64,000 bases of DNA from Gloeotrichia echinulata CP02 (GCA_038087035.1 CP051187.1:4469001-4533000), one strand, 5' to 3'; positions 36,960 to 46,050 are shown, counted from the first letter of the stretch. A program made the numbers and translations. The notes: generated from the letters alone by a model not told the origin.

Positions 36960-37961
36960 ATGAGAAATGCTTTGACTACAGCGAGCTTAACTCGCAGTGC
37001 TAGAGCCATGCTAAAAACATTGCTCATAGCGATCGCTACGGTGACATTTTTCTTCACCAGCGATCTCGCTCTTCCCCAATCTGCTGCTGCTTATCCCTTT
37101 TGGGCACAGGAAACCTATCCCGAAACCCCCCGCGAACCGACCGGGCGGATTGTTTGCGCTAACTGTCACCTAGCAGCCAAGCCTACGGAAGTAGAAGTTC
37201 CCCAATCCGTGCTACCTGACACCGTATTTAAAGCGGTGGTGAAAATTCCCTACGATACCAATGTGCAGCAGGTGGGTGCTGATGGTTCTAAGGTCGGCTT
37301 AAATGTTGGTGCAGTACTGATGCTACCTGAAGGCTTCAAAATTGCTCCAGATGAACGCATTCCTGAAGAATGGAAGGAAGAACTTGGTGATATTACCTTC
37401 CAACCCTACAGCGAAGACAAAGAAAACGTCGTCATCGTCGGACCACTTCCCGGTGAAGAGTATCAGGAAATTGTCTTCCCAGTTCTCTCTCCTAACCCCG
37501 CAACTGACAAAAGCATCCAGTTTGGTAAATATTCAGTTCACGTAGGTGGGAACCGGGGACGTGGACAAGTTTACCCCACTGGTGAAAAGAGCAACAACAC
37601 AGTATATAATGCTTCCGCTACTGGCACAATTACCAAAATTGCGAAAGAGGAAGATGAAGACGGTAACGTCAAATATCTCGTGAGCATCCAACCAGAATCT
37701 GGTGAAGTGGTAACAGATACAATTCCTTTAGGACCAGAATTGATTGTTGCTGAAGGCCAAGCTGTGAAAACTGGTGATGCTTTGACCAGTAACCCCAATG
37801 TTGGCGGATTTGGTCAACGAGATGCAGAAATTGTGTTGCAAGATGCTTCGAGAATCCAATGGTTAATTGCTTTCATTGTGCTTGTCATGATGGCTCAAGT
37901 TCTGTTGGTACTGAAGAAAAAGCAGATTGAGAAAGTCCAAGCTGCTGAGATGAATTTCTAA
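36960..37961 (+). CDS. petA: Apocytochrome f
   Basis: The 333-residue precursor has a signal peptide ending in AAA just before YPFWAQETYPETPREPTGRI. The mature Tyr is the axial haem ligand, and VCANCHLAAKP holds the CxxCH haem c site. A C-terminal membrane anchor (about residues 300-320, WLIAFIVLVMMAQVLLVL) is followed by a short stromal tail. Cytochrome f accepts electrons from PetC and passes them to plastocyanin or cytochrome c6. It is complete and of the usual length. Confidence 0.97.
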   Translation: MRNALTTASLTRSARAMLKTLLIAIATVTFFFTSDLALPQSAAAYPFWAQETYPETPREPTGRIVCANCHLAAKPTEVEVPQSVLPDTVFKAVVKIPYDTNVQQVGADGSKVGLNVGAVLMLPEGFKIAPDERIPEEWKEELGDITFQPYSEDKENVVIVGPLPGEEYQEIVFPVLSPNPATDKSIQFGKYSVHVGGNRGRGQVYPTGEKSNNTVYNASATGTITKIAKEEDEDGNVKYLVSIQPESGEVVTDTIPLGPELIVAEGQAVKTGDALTSNPNVGGFGQRDAEIVLQDASRIQWLIAFIVLVMMAQVLLVLKKKQIEKVQAAEMNF

Positions 37962-37994
37962 ATTCATTGCTCAATTATCAATTTTAAGTTTCAG

Positions 37995-38020
37995 GACAGG
38001 CTCATTGCCTGTCTTTTTTT
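37995..38020 (+). terminator. Rho-independent terminator after petA
   Basis: GACAGG-CTCATTG-CCTGTC followed by a run of T, 34 bases after the petA stop, ends the petCA transcript. Confidence 0.85.
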
Positions 38021-38060
38021 ATTTCTTCAAGCCAACCTACGGAAATATTCAATTTTAGGC

Positions 38061-38155
38061 TTACAGCCATTTTCAGGTAAATAGACCAGAGGGTAGGGGC
38101 GCAAGGCCTTGCGCCCCTACGAAGATCTGTGGTTATTGCGTGAAAATTGCTGTAA
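38061..38155. repeat. MITE-like palindromic element, family A copy 3
   Basis: 95 bp, ends TTACAGCCATTTTCA and TGAAAATTGCTGTAA, central GGCGCAAGGCCTTGCGCC. Confidence 0.8.
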
Positions 38156-38171
38156 CTTAACCAGATGACTG

Positions 38172-38378
38172 GAGTCTGTTGACGCTCCCACGGCTTCAAG
38201 CCGTGGGATTCTTGTTTCATCCAGTAGTTCACTTGAATACCCAGATGAGGATGGGAAACCGATGGCTGTACGAACTGCGAACTAATTCGCCGTCCCCATT
38301 CTTCGATTAATTCACTTGCACTAATCCCTGTGAGCGTTAACGGCGCAGGAGCGTCATTCCAAATTCCGCGTAGGGGTA
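38172..38378 (-). pseudogene. Gene fragment of unknown family fused to an IS605-like right end
   Basis: On the minus strand a frame reads GIWNDAPAPLTLTGISASEL, IEEWGRRISSQFVQPSVSHP and HLGIQVNYWMKQ, protein-like in composition, and then runs into GAATCCCACGGCTT-GAAGCCGTGGGAG-CGTCAA, an IS605-type right-end hairpin (38172-38216). I do not recognise the protein. It lies just downstream of the 63-residue zinc-ribbon gene; a link between the two is unknown. Confidence 0.5.
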
Positions 38379-38570
38379 CTAGGTATTAACTGCAGGCTGG
38401 GGAGTCAATCCTGTATTACGAGTTTCTAGATTTGACAATCGAGTCATAGTTAACAGAGGTACTTCCTGGCGACAGGATAGACAAAACCAATAAAGTTCGC
38501 TATGACGAACGTGACGCAGGAGGGAACCGCCACAACATGGGCAATTGTTGGCTCTCATACTCATATCCAA
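38379..38570 (-). CDS. Small zinc-ribbon protein, conserved-looking
   Basis: This 63-residue frame (possible start at the second or third Met) has two CxxC pairs, NCPCCGGSL and FCLSCRQEV, spaced about 20 residues apart, consistent with a zinc ribbon, and a hydrophilic tail. Small proteins with this MRANNCPCCG...YWFCLSCRQEV pattern occur in heterocystous cyanobacteria as far as I recall; function unknown. AT-rich DNA lies upstream. Confidence 0.7.
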   Translation of the reverse strand: MDMSMRANNCPCCGGSLLRHVRHSELYWFCLSCRQEVPLLTMTRLSNLETRNTGLTPQPAVNT

Positions 38571-39566
38571 TGTCCTCCCTGAAAAGAGTTGTTGTTTAAA
38601 ACGGTCAAAAAAAATTATTGATTAAAATTCAATGAGGGCAACATAAATGCACTCATTTAAGTTGATCCGGTCTGAAATAATTTGTTTGTAGCTCTGTTTT
38701 TAACAATCAATTAGCCATTTGGGTAAAGCTGACGTTGTTTTCTACAAATATTTGGGTGATTTGGCGATTTAGTTCCAGTAATCCTGAAATTATCGGTGCT
38801 ATTGCCTCTTTACTGTCAAAACACCATCGCCAGACTTCAGTCTATTCGTAGACACGATTTTTTAACTACATTTCTAATGTACAACCTATTGCTTACTATT
38901 TTCATCTATCTTGGGGATCATTAGCAATTATGATATTTTCTAGTATATCTGACAAATTTGTATATTTTGTATCTGTAAACACTAAATAATGGGATATCAG
39001 GAATATTATGAAGGATTCATTTAGGGGAAATAACGCCAAATATGGAAAATTTATAAAAATTAAATAATCATGAAAATTTCAATCATGAAAATTTGATAAT
39101 TTCATATTTGTTTATGTTTGATAAAGTGCATACACTAGGACACATGAAAAAACCTAACGCTTCCCCGCCTCACTTGCGCTTAGGGGTTAGGGAGCCAGTG
39201 GCTTGCTTTTCCTAGGTTGTGCAAACTGGCGTGGTACGGTCTCAATACTGCGTAGGTTTTGAAAATCGCAAAGCGTGAAACCCTTGTCTTGACGTTACAT
39301 GTAACGTCTCTACATTTGTTAACCGAGCAGTATTGGGTACGGTCTTATTTTCAAGTCAGTCAATCACGGGAAAATTCCACAACCAAACATGAATTTCTCT
39401 TGGACAGTCCCCAGTCCCCAGCGATGCACTGAGCTTGCCGAAGTGTCCCCAGTCCCCAGTCCCTATTTTCAAGCAAGATGTGCCACAGCTTAACAGTTGA
39501 CAGTCAACGGTAAACGGTCAACCTCAAGTGGGATAATTTAGGTTTTGGAGTTGCCTGAACTGACTA
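38571..39566. other. AT-rich intergenic region with gene and repeat remnants
   Basis: About 1 kb. A minus-strand fragment (about 38709-38838) reads WRWCFDSKEAIAPIISG, then LLELNRQITQIFVENN, ending SFTQMAN and a stop; no start is present. A MITE-like unit of family E lies at 39243-39334 (CAATACTGCGTAGG...CGAGCAGTATTG), and CCCCAGT repeats at about 39405-39460. The segment 39130-39200 resembles 47475-47540. Confidence 0.55.
39243..39334. repeat. MITE-like element, family E copy
   Basis: 92 bp, bounded by CAATACTGCGTAGG and GAGCAGTATTG, with inner palindrome GACGTTACATGTAACGTC. The same ends are seen in the nested elements at 42819-43079. Confidence 0.7.
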
Positions 39567-40355
39567 ATGAAAATTGCTACTTGGAATGTCAACTCAATTC
39601 GTACACGCCTAGAACAGGTGATTGCTTGGTTAAGTCAAAATCCTGTTGATGTCCTGTGCTTACAAGAAACAAAAGTTATAGACGCCGACTTTCCGCGATC
39701 GCCTTTTGAAGAATTGGGCTATCAACTTTATATTTCTGGACAGAAAGCTTACAATGGCGTCGCCTTAATCAGTCGCCAACCCCTTTCAGATGTCACCACT
39801 GGTTTCACAGCTATTTTGCCCAATCTCGAACCGGAATGGGATACACAAAAGCGTGTGATTACTGGTGTAATCGATGGCATTCGGATTGTCAACCTTTATG
39901 TTCCCAATGGTTCAGCTGTAGGCAGCGAGAAATACGAATACAAGTTAGGCTGGTTGAAAGTGCTGCAGGAGTATTTGCAATTACTCCTGAAATCACAAGC
40001 AAGTATCTGCGTGTGTGGCGACTTTAATATCGCACTCGAAGCCAAGGATATTCACGATCAAGTAAAGACTGACAACCACATTATGGCATCGGCAGCAGAG
40101 CGCCAAGCCTTACGAGATATATTGTCCTTGGGATTTGCTGATGCCTTTCGCAAATTTACTACAGTTGGCGGACACTACAGCTGGTGGGACTATCGCACAG
40201 CCGCCTTTCGTCGCAACTTAGGTTGGCGGATTGACCATCACTATCTCACACCTGGGCTGTATGAGCGTGCTACAAGCTGCATTATTGATGTTGAACCCAG
40301 AAAATTGACCCAACCCAGCGATCATACGCCAGTGATTGTCGAAGTCGAGATTTGA
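39567..40355 (+). CDS. xth: Exodeoxyribonuclease III (AP endonuclease, EEP family)
   Basis: The 262-residue enzyme has the EEP-fold motifs: MKIATWNVNSIRTRL at the start, LCLQETKV with the metal-binding Glu (about residue 35), NLYVPNGS (about 111), VCGDFNIALEAKDIHD (about 150), GGHYSWWDYR and the C-terminal WRIDHHYLTP and PSDHTPVIVE, with the catalytic Asp-His. It repairs abasic sites and removes 3' blocking groups. Full length, single gene. Confidence 0.95.
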   Translation: MKIATWNVNSIRTRLEQVIAWLSQNPVDVLCLQETKVIDADFPRSPFEELGYQLYISGQKAYNGVALISRQPLSDVTTGFTAILPNLEPEWDTQKRVITGVIDGIRIVNLYVPNGSAVGSEKYEYKLGWLKVLQEYLQLLLKSQASICVCGDFNIALEAKDIHDQVKTDNHIMASAAERQALRDILSLGFADAFRKFTTVGGHYSWWDYRTAAFRRNLGWRIDHHYLTPGLYERATSCIIDVEPRKLTQPSDHTPVIVEVEI

Positions 40356-40395
40356 GATCAGGCTATCAATTGCTTACTGAAAGCAGACAGAGGAT

Positions 40396-40785
40396 TTGAC
40401 ACTCTCAGGTCTAAAGACACTGAGATTCTACAGACAGAGTAAAACTCTCGCTACGACCGTCAAACGCCGTCTACCTAGTCACTCTAAGTCAAGCTTAGGT
40501 TTCTAGCTACTTTTATTTTTTCCAATGCTTTGGTGAATCCATCACTAAGCCAAGACGCGGTACGCTCCGCAACAAGCCTTTATTTGCTCTTTCCTGTCAT
40601 ACTGCGCCAGGACTTAAACCTAACCGTTGTTTCATAGGAGCCGGGATTTCTCCGATACTAGGATGCTTCAACACGTAGATGTTTTTTGTTCTTACTCACA
40701 ATCTAATTTTAACACAAATACCACTGCGACTGAAGTCGCTCGTGCCGCTGACCACGAGCGGTCTGAAGACGCTGAGTTTCCCGCA
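40396..40785 (-). mobile_element. IS605-like element lacking tnpA and tnpB (solo S3), possible omega-RNA unit
   Basis: Read on the minus strand it begins with a hairpin (CGCTCGTGGTCAGCGGCACGAG), a candidate -10 (GTTAAAATT), then AGATTGTGAGTAAGAACA, CATCCTAGTA and about 250 bases without coding, ending with the right-end hairpin GAATCTCAGTGTCTTTAGAC...GAGAG and TGTCAA at 40396. It shares GTGAGTAAGAACA and CATCCTAGTA with the solo element at 59385. It lies between xth and a fragment of another gene. The left border is approximate. Confidence 0.65.
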
Positions 40786-40909
40786 TCCCGCGTATTCCTA
40801 TGAAGATGCTCCCGCATTTAAGGCTAAACGAGCCGTAGAGGGATATTTGACTGCTACTGGGTTAAATTTCACTATTTTACGTCCATCTGCATTACTATCG
40901 AATTTTTAG
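40786..40909 (+). pseudogene. Fragment of an NmrA/Ycf39-like NAD(P)-binding protein
   Basis: The plus strand reads YSYEDAPAFKAKRAVEGYL, then TATGLNFTILRPSALLSNF and a stop. FKAKRAVEGYL and FTILRPSAL are signature pieces of atypical short-chain dehydrogenases of the Ycf39/NmrA type. The rest is missing on both sides, cut by the solo element before it and the heptamer array after it. Confidence 0.8.
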
Positions 40910-41153
40910 TCATTAGTCATTGGTCAAGGGTCATTGGTCAAGGGTCATTAGTCATTGGTCATTAGTCATTGGTCATTAGTCATTGGTCATTAGTCATTGG
41001 TCATTGGTCAAGGGTCAAGGGTCAAGGGTCATTGGTCATTGATGATTAAACAACTGACAAACGACAAATGACAAATGACAAATGACAAATGACAAATGAC
41101 AAAGGACAAAGGACAAATGACAAATGACAAAGGACAAAGGACAAAGGACAATA
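40908..41153. repeat. Large heptamer repeat array (ATTGGTC/ATTAGTC/AAGGGTC, then GACAAAT/GACAAAG)
   Basis: About 35 heptamers in two blocks with opposite composition, ending two bases before the HlyD-type start codon. It is the longest STRR array of the window and must form part of the 5' region of that gene. Confidence 0.95.
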
Positions 41154-41154
41154 T

Positions 41155-42651
41155 ATGAAATATTCCCTAGCAGCAAATGCTGCTCAAGCACGTCAAACAA
41201 AACAGACATTTGCTAAACCAGACGAACAACTATCCTATGAATTGGGTAAGGCGGTACAAGAATTACCACCGCTTTACACCAGATTATTAGCGGGAACAAT
41301 GAGCATAGTAGTATTTGGGGCGATCGCCTGGGCGCATTTTTCCCAAATCGATGAAGTCGCGACAGCGCAAGGGGAATTAATTGCTTCTACACAAGTGCGA
41401 CCTGTGACATCCTTGGGTAATGGCACAATTGTGACTGTTAAGGTAAAAGAAGGCGATCGCGTTACCAAAGACCAAGTATTGATTCAACGAGATCCTGACT
41501 TACAAACAAGCGATGTTGTCCGTCTGGCTAACGCTAAGAAGTTGATTCAGGAAGACTTGGAACGGTTGGATGCAGAACGTATCGGAGCTAAAGCTACCGG
41601 CACAAAACTACAAAATGAATTGTTAAACTCGCGTCTATCAGACTACAAAGCGCGTCAAGCAGGTGCTGAAGCCGAAGCCAATCGCCAACAGGCGTTAATT
41701 GCTCAGGCCAAAGTGCGGTTAAATCGCTTACAAGAAAACCTAGTCAACGCCAAAACTAGCCTAGTCAACGCCAAAACCAACCTAGTCAACGCCCAAAGCA
41801 TCCGCACTAAAATAGAAAGCAACCTGGCGATCGCTCAACAAAGAGAACAAGGGCTACGCTCCCTCATTACTCCTGGTGCTGTACCCAGAGTTGATTACTT
41901 GGAAGCACAAGAAAGATTAAATCGTGCCAAAACAGAAATTACCAGGGCACAAGATGAAGTTACCAATGCCCAAAATAGAATCACAGAAGCCGAAGATAAA
42001 GTAACATCTTTAGAAAAAGATATTGCAGCTCAAGTGCAAGAAATTCACCAAGGCGAACAAGCCTATCAAGGCGCTCGCAATCAAGCGCAGCGTCTGGCTT
42101 CAGAACGCCAAAGTGAAATTTTGACCCAGAGGAACAAGCGCAATGAAGAACTAGCCAACGTTGCTGGTCAATTAGAGCAAGCGAGAAAGCAACAAGCAGG
42201 AGAAACAATCAAGGCTCCCGTTTCCGGGACAATTTACAAAATTAAAGCCACCAAAGGACCAGTACAAGCAGGTGAAGAACTACTGTCAATTTTGCCAGAA
42301 GGCGAAGAAATGCTACTCGAAGTTAAAGTCCTCAACCGCGACATCGGATTTATTCGCCGAGGGATGAACGCAAAAGTAAAAATGGCGACTTTCCCCTTCC
42401 AGGAATTTGGTACTATTGATGGTACAGTCGTCCAAATCAGTCCGAATGCAATTGCCGACAAAGAATTAGGCTTAGTTTTCCCTACCAGAATTAAGCTGAG
42501 TAAACATTCCGTGATCGTCCGAGGTCAAGCAGTCACATTTACTCCTGGGATGGCCGCCAGTGGTGAAATTGTCACTCGGAAAAAGTCAATTTTGACATTT
42601 ATCATTGAGCCTGTGACAAAGCGATTTAGCGAAGCATTTTCTTTGCGGTAA
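41155..42651 (+). CDS. HlyD-family periplasmic adaptor (membrane fusion protein) of a type I exporter
   Basis: The 498-residue protein has a cytosolic N-terminus, one membrane helix (about residues 43-62), a barrel/lipoyl half (GNGTIVTVKVKEGDRVTKDQ), a long coiled coil (about 120-350, with a short repeat LVNAKT) and a second lipoyl and barrel part (APVSGTIYKIKATKGPVQAG, about 358-378), ending in a beta-barrel region. Such adaptors join an ABC transporter to TolC. The RTX adhesin at 19554 would need such a system, and an ABC exporter is encoded at 62241, but no direct link is shown. The start follows a repeat array directly. Confidence 0.92.
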   Translation: MKYSLAANAAQARQTKQTFAKPDEQLSYELGKAVQELPPLYTRLLAGTMSIVVFGAIAWAHFSQIDEVATAQGELIASTQVRPVTSLGNGTIVTVKVKEGDRVTKDQVLIQRDPDLQTSDVVRLANAKKLIQEDLERLDAERIGAKATGTKLQNELLNSRLSDYKARQAGAEAEANRQQALIAQAKVRLNRLQENLVNAKTSLVNAKTNLVNAQSIRTKIESNLAIAQQREQGLRSLITPGAVPRVDYLEAQERLNRAKTEITRAQDEVTNAQNRITEAEDKVTSLEKDIAAQVQEIHQGEQAYQGARNQAQRLASERQSEILTQRNKRNEELANVAGQLEQARKQQAGETIKAPVSGTIYKIKATKGPVQAGEELLSILPEGEEMLLEVKVLNRDIGFIRRGMNAKVKMATFPFQEFGTIDGTVVQISPNAIADKELGLVFPTRIKLSKHSVIVRGQAVTFTPGMAASGEIVTRKKSILTFIIEPVTKRFSEAFSLR

Positions 42652-42752
42652 GCTACTCCCAGCACTTCACGTAGCCCTTGAGGTAGGGTGGGAAATGCTC
42701 ACCCTACAGATATCAATACTGCGTAGGTTTTACCCGAAACCCCGCCCAGAAC

Positions 42753-43120
42753 TAATACCAATTCAAAAAATCTTTGCAACACATCGATAATCTGTAGGGG
42801 CGCAAGGCCTTGCGCCCCCAATACTGCGTAGGTTTTGGAAAATCGTAGGTTGGGTTGAGGCTCACCGCAAACCCAACAAAGCCCCCCAAATGTTGGGTTA
42901 GCCTACGGCAAGCAAGCTACGTTCCTCAACCCAACCTACGTGGGTTAAGGTTTTTGGGGTTAACCGAGCAGTATTGCTTGCGCCCCTACCCGATACTGCG
43001 TAGGATTTGCAGGGGAAGCCAAAATACCCCCCTGCTCCCCGTACCTCAACCAAGAAATTCCAAAACCTACGCAGTATTGCGCCCCTACCCTATCTGTCCC
43101 ATTCTTTTTTCAAATTGGTA
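42753..43120. repeat. Family D MITE with two family E units and a further palindrome inserted
   Basis: The outer unit has ends TAATACCAATTCAAAAAATC (42753) and ATTCTTTTTTCAAATTGGTA (43120). At its central palindrome it is interrupted by 42819-43079, which contains E1 (42819-42979, CAATACTGCGTAGG...GAGCAGTATTG), a spacer and E2 (42991-43079, GATACTGCGTAGG...CCTACGCAGTATTG). Inside E1 lies F (about 42845-42940, CGTAGGTTGGGTTGAGG inverted to CCTCAACCCAACCTACG). CGCCCC is repeated on both sides of the insertion. Confidence 0.75.
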
Positions 43121-43179
43121 GAACGCACCCTAGGAACAAACATTTCAGCACTATCACCTTCATTGATAGCAATCCATTA

Positions 43180-44343
43180 GATATCTCCAAAATAGAAACA
43201 TTCTGTGGTAGAAGGGTATACAATTAAGTTTTTTACCACAAGAACATGAGTGACGTATTAGGTTACATTAAAAATAACTCCCAGGAAACCCAGCGATTAG
43301 TTGGTCTAAAGTATGAGCAACTAGAACAACTAATAAACCAGGCGATAGCCTTACATACCCAAAAGCAACAGGACATCGAAGCGAAGAAAGTTAGAATCAT
43401 AAATAAAGGGGGCGGTCGTAAGGTAAAGCTATCAACAGAAGAGCAAATTCTTTTAACTTTGATATATTTACGACATTTAACAACATTTCAATTGTTAGGT
43501 ATCCAGTTTGGAGTGAGTGAATCAACCGCAAACGATACATTTAACTACTGGTTCCCAATCCTACAACAAATCCTGCCATCAAGTTTACTTCAACAGGTAA
43601 AAAAAAACATCAGTGATTACGAGGTAGTGCAAGAAATCCTAACCGACTATGAACTAATAGTAGATACTTCGGAACAGGCTAGAGAGCGACCAGGCGACTA
43701 TAAAGAGCAGTCCAAGTATTACTCAGGCAAGAAAAAGCACCATACCTTTAAAAACCAAATTACTGTTTTACCAGATGGCAAAGATATTGTTGATGTAATC
43801 GCGGGAGAACCAGGACCAAAAAGTGATATAAATTTGTTTCGCTCAGGGCAGAATGCATTTAATCCTCATCAAAAGTTTAAAGGAGATAAAGGTTATGAAG
43901 GAGAAGCATCGATTAAAACTCCGACAAAAAAGCCAAAAAAAGGAGAATTAACTCGGTCAGAAAAAGAGAAAAATAAAGTAATTGCATCTGAACGAATATT
44001 TGTTGAACATTTGATTCGTGTAATTAAGATATTTAGAGTGGCATCTGAAAGATTCAGATTAAATACAAGTAAATACGAACAAATAATTATGACAATATGT
44101 GGGCTTGTAAGATTGCGAATAGGAGCCTTGGTTTTATAAATATAAAATGGGACGATTTTTCTTTCATGAAAATAGGCGTTTATAAATACTCAGTTATACC
44201 TGATTATCAACACAAACTGTCTCAAACCCTTATTTTGGCGTTGAGAGTTGCTGATATTTACCATTGGCGATGGCTACGCCCGCCGCAGGCATCGCCTGTT
44301 AAAAGCCAGTCATAGAAGGGTATTAGCATTTTTCGGAGATGTC
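43180..44343 (+). mobile_element. IS5-like insertion sequence, copy 1
   Basis: Ends are GATATCTCC (left) and GGAGATGTC (right), flanked by TA. TA duplication and the encoded DDE_Tnp_4-like transposase suggest an IS5-family, IS427-type element. About 1164 bp. It is inserted at the stop codon of the S8 peptidase gene. Confidence 0.88.
43246..44139 (+). CDS. IS5-like transposase (copy 1)
   Basis: The 297-residue protein has an N-terminal helical part, a helix-turn-helix (LIYLRHLTTFQLLGIQFGVS then ESTANDTFNYW) and a DDE domain: YELIVDTSEQ (first D, about residue 142), ITVLPDGKDIVDVIAGEPG and GDKGYEG (second D, about 224), and EHLIRVIKIFR with the catalytic Glu (about 260). It is complete and about 80% identical by eye to the copies at 51380 and 56187. 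Confidence 0.88.
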   Translation: MSDVLGYIKNNSQETQRLVGLKYEQLEQLINQAIALHTQKQQDIEAKKVRIINKGGGRKVKLSTEEQILLTLIYLRHLTTFQLLGIQFGVSESTANDTFNYWFPILQQILPSSLLQQVKKNISDYEVVQEILTDYELIVDTSEQARERPGDYKEQSKYYSGKKKHHTFKNQITVLPDGKDIVDVIAGEPGPKSDINLFRSGQNAFNPHQKFKGDKGYEGEASIKTPTKKPKKGELTRSEKEKNKVIASERIFVEHLIRVIKIFRVASERFRLNTSKYEQIIMTICGLVRLRIGALVL

Positions 44344-45728
44344 TATTTGTTGTTAAGAGTGCTATCGTAGTGCCTTGTGTCTAAGGTTGTGAACTCCGAA
44401 AATAGGTCATTATTTTGCAATTTAGAGATACTAATACTGTCCAAATCTAAAGTTGCAGTATTCCTCTCGGTTATAGAACTGAGGTTGAAATTAGAGGTTG
44501 GTATTTGTGTAATATTGTTTGGCATCTGTGCAACTAATTGACCCACTAGGGAATTATTGTTGAAGTTGAAGCCAGAGTTGAGATTTGATGTACTATTTCC
44601 TGCAGTCTGGGTGATGATCTGACGCACTTGAGCATCAGTCAGGTTACGGTTAGCACTAAGCATTAGAGCAACTACCCCGGCAACGTGGGGAGTCGCCATA
44701 GACGTACCCTTATAGTAGGCATACTTATTACCTGGCACTGAGGAGTAGATATCTACCCCTGGAGCTGTGACATAAGCAAGTTGACTGATTCCTGGTTCAT
44801 TAGAGAAATCAGCCATATTATTATTGCGATCTACAGCCCCAACTGCAATTCCCCACTTATCTGCATAGGTGGCGGGATAAGATGTGATCGGGTAACCATT
44901 ATTGCCTGCGGCCATGACAACAACCACACCTTTGCGACTGGCATATTCAATAGCTGATTCTAGAGTGCTATTAGGAAAATTACTACCCAGGCTGAGGTTA
45001 ATTACATTAGCACCATTATTTACAGCATAGTAAATACCATTAGCGATGCCACTATAGGAGCCTGAACCAGAATCATTGAGAACTTTAACCGACATAATCT
45101 TGGAATCATAAGCAATACCGGTCACACCATAGTCATTGTTTTCCCCAGCAATAGTGCCAGAAACATGGGTACCATGACCGTTTTTATCTAAAACTTCATT
45201 GGTGTTCTCAATAAAGTTCCAACCCCGGACATCATCAATATAGCCGTTACCATCATCATCTATACCATTATCAGCAATTTCCTTGGTATTAGTCCAGATA
45301 TTATCCCGTAAATCTTCGTGGTTGTAGTCAACTCCAGTATCCACAACAGCAACGACAACACCTTTTCCTGTATATCCCTTTGTCCAGGCTTCTGGGGCTT
45401 TTACCATATCGGCGCCCCAATTTTTCCCACCCAAATCAGGAACATCAGCAAAGGTATTCTGACCAATAGCTTTAGCCACTGCGGCTCCTGCATTCACCAA
45501 GCCGTAGCCAGAGTTAGAGCTATAGCTTGTAGTGCTAACATCACTACTGCTCTGCTGCACATCAGCATCATTTGTTTTCAAATCATTGTTAGTTGTGTGA
45601 GAGCTACTACGACCATTGAGACTTAAACCGTAGTTTTCGCTGTCATTAAAGGTATTTCCTGAAGAGACAGAAGTAATATTTAGTCCTTGATCTGTCAACA
45701 ATTGATTATCACTATAATCACTAGCCAT
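44343..45728 (-). CDS. S8-family (subtilisin-like) serine peptidase
   Basis: The 461-residue protein has a Ser/Asn-rich N-terminal part without a clear Sec signal, then the catalytic domain: Asp in AVVDTGVDYNHED (about residue 130), His in NGHGTHVSGTIAG (about 185) and Ser in GTSMATPHVAGVVALM (about 343). The Asn in VVVMAAGNNG is the oxyanion residue. The C-terminal 80 residues are Asn/Ser-rich with no known domain. An IS5-like element sits at the last codon: its first base completes the TAG stop. Calcium-type acidic loops (GIDDDGNGYIDD) are present. Confidence 0.9.
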   Translation of the reverse strand: MASDYSDNQLLTDQGLNITSVSSGNTFNDSENYGLSLNGRSSSHTTNNDLKTNDADVQQSSSDVSTTSYSSNSGYGLVNAGAAVAKAIGQNTFADVPDLGGKNWGADMVKAPEAWTKGYTGKGVVVAVVDTGVDYNHEDLRDNIWTNTKEIADNGIDDDGNGYIDDVRGWNFIENTNEVLDKNGHGTHVSGTIAGENNDYGVTGIAYDSKIMSVKVLNDSGSGSYSGIANGIYYAVNNGANVINLSLGSNFPNSTLESAIEYASRKGVVVVMAAGNNGYPITSYPATYADKWGIAVGAVDRNNNMADFSNEPGISQLAYVTAPGVDIYSSVPGNKYAYYKGTSMATPHVAGVVALMLSANRNLTDAQVRQIITQTAGNSTSNLNSGFNFNNNSLVGQLVAQMPNNITQIPTSNFNLSSITERNTATLDLDSISISKLQNNDLFSEFTTLDTRHYDSTLNNK

Positions 45729-45980
45729 CAGTATTTTATCCTCAAAAATAGGATTTTTTTTGATAAAAAACTCTTAAAACCTTCGGGGCAAAAGGCTTTA
45801 AGTCATGAATTATTACCCTTTGCTAAAAATTACTATAAAATCCAGTAACAAAATGCAAATTTGATTACAAATATCAGTCTAAGAGATGCTTTTTTTAAGC
45901 AATACTGTTCGGTGATATACAACAATATTAGGCTGTGTAGTGGAGGTAAAAAGCGGTGTGGATGTTTCTTAATTATCCAA

Positions 45981-46017
45981 TATTGTGGGGTCGGACTTCC
46001 AGTTCGACCCCACAATA
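45981..46017. terminator. Perfect hairpin between the subtilase and OFA transporter genes
   Basis: A 13-bp stem TATTGTGGGGTCG ... CGACCCCACAATA with an 11-base loop, lying 34 bases after the transporter stop codon. It may end that transcript, though a T-run is not obvious; it could also be a dispersed palindrome. Confidence 0.5.
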
Positions 46018-46050
46018 ACTAGTTGAGTATTTTTTTATTTGTCCTATTGC

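Noticed and set aside
40908..41153. CRISPR array
   Set aside because: Units are contiguous 7-mers without spacers; this is an STRR array. The same holds for 2946, 13165, 31766, 35685 and 62079.
41155..42651. HlyD and ABC exporter (62241) as a proven secretion system for the RTX adhesin
   Set aside because: The genes are 20 kb or more apart with no shared operon; the functional link is only possible.
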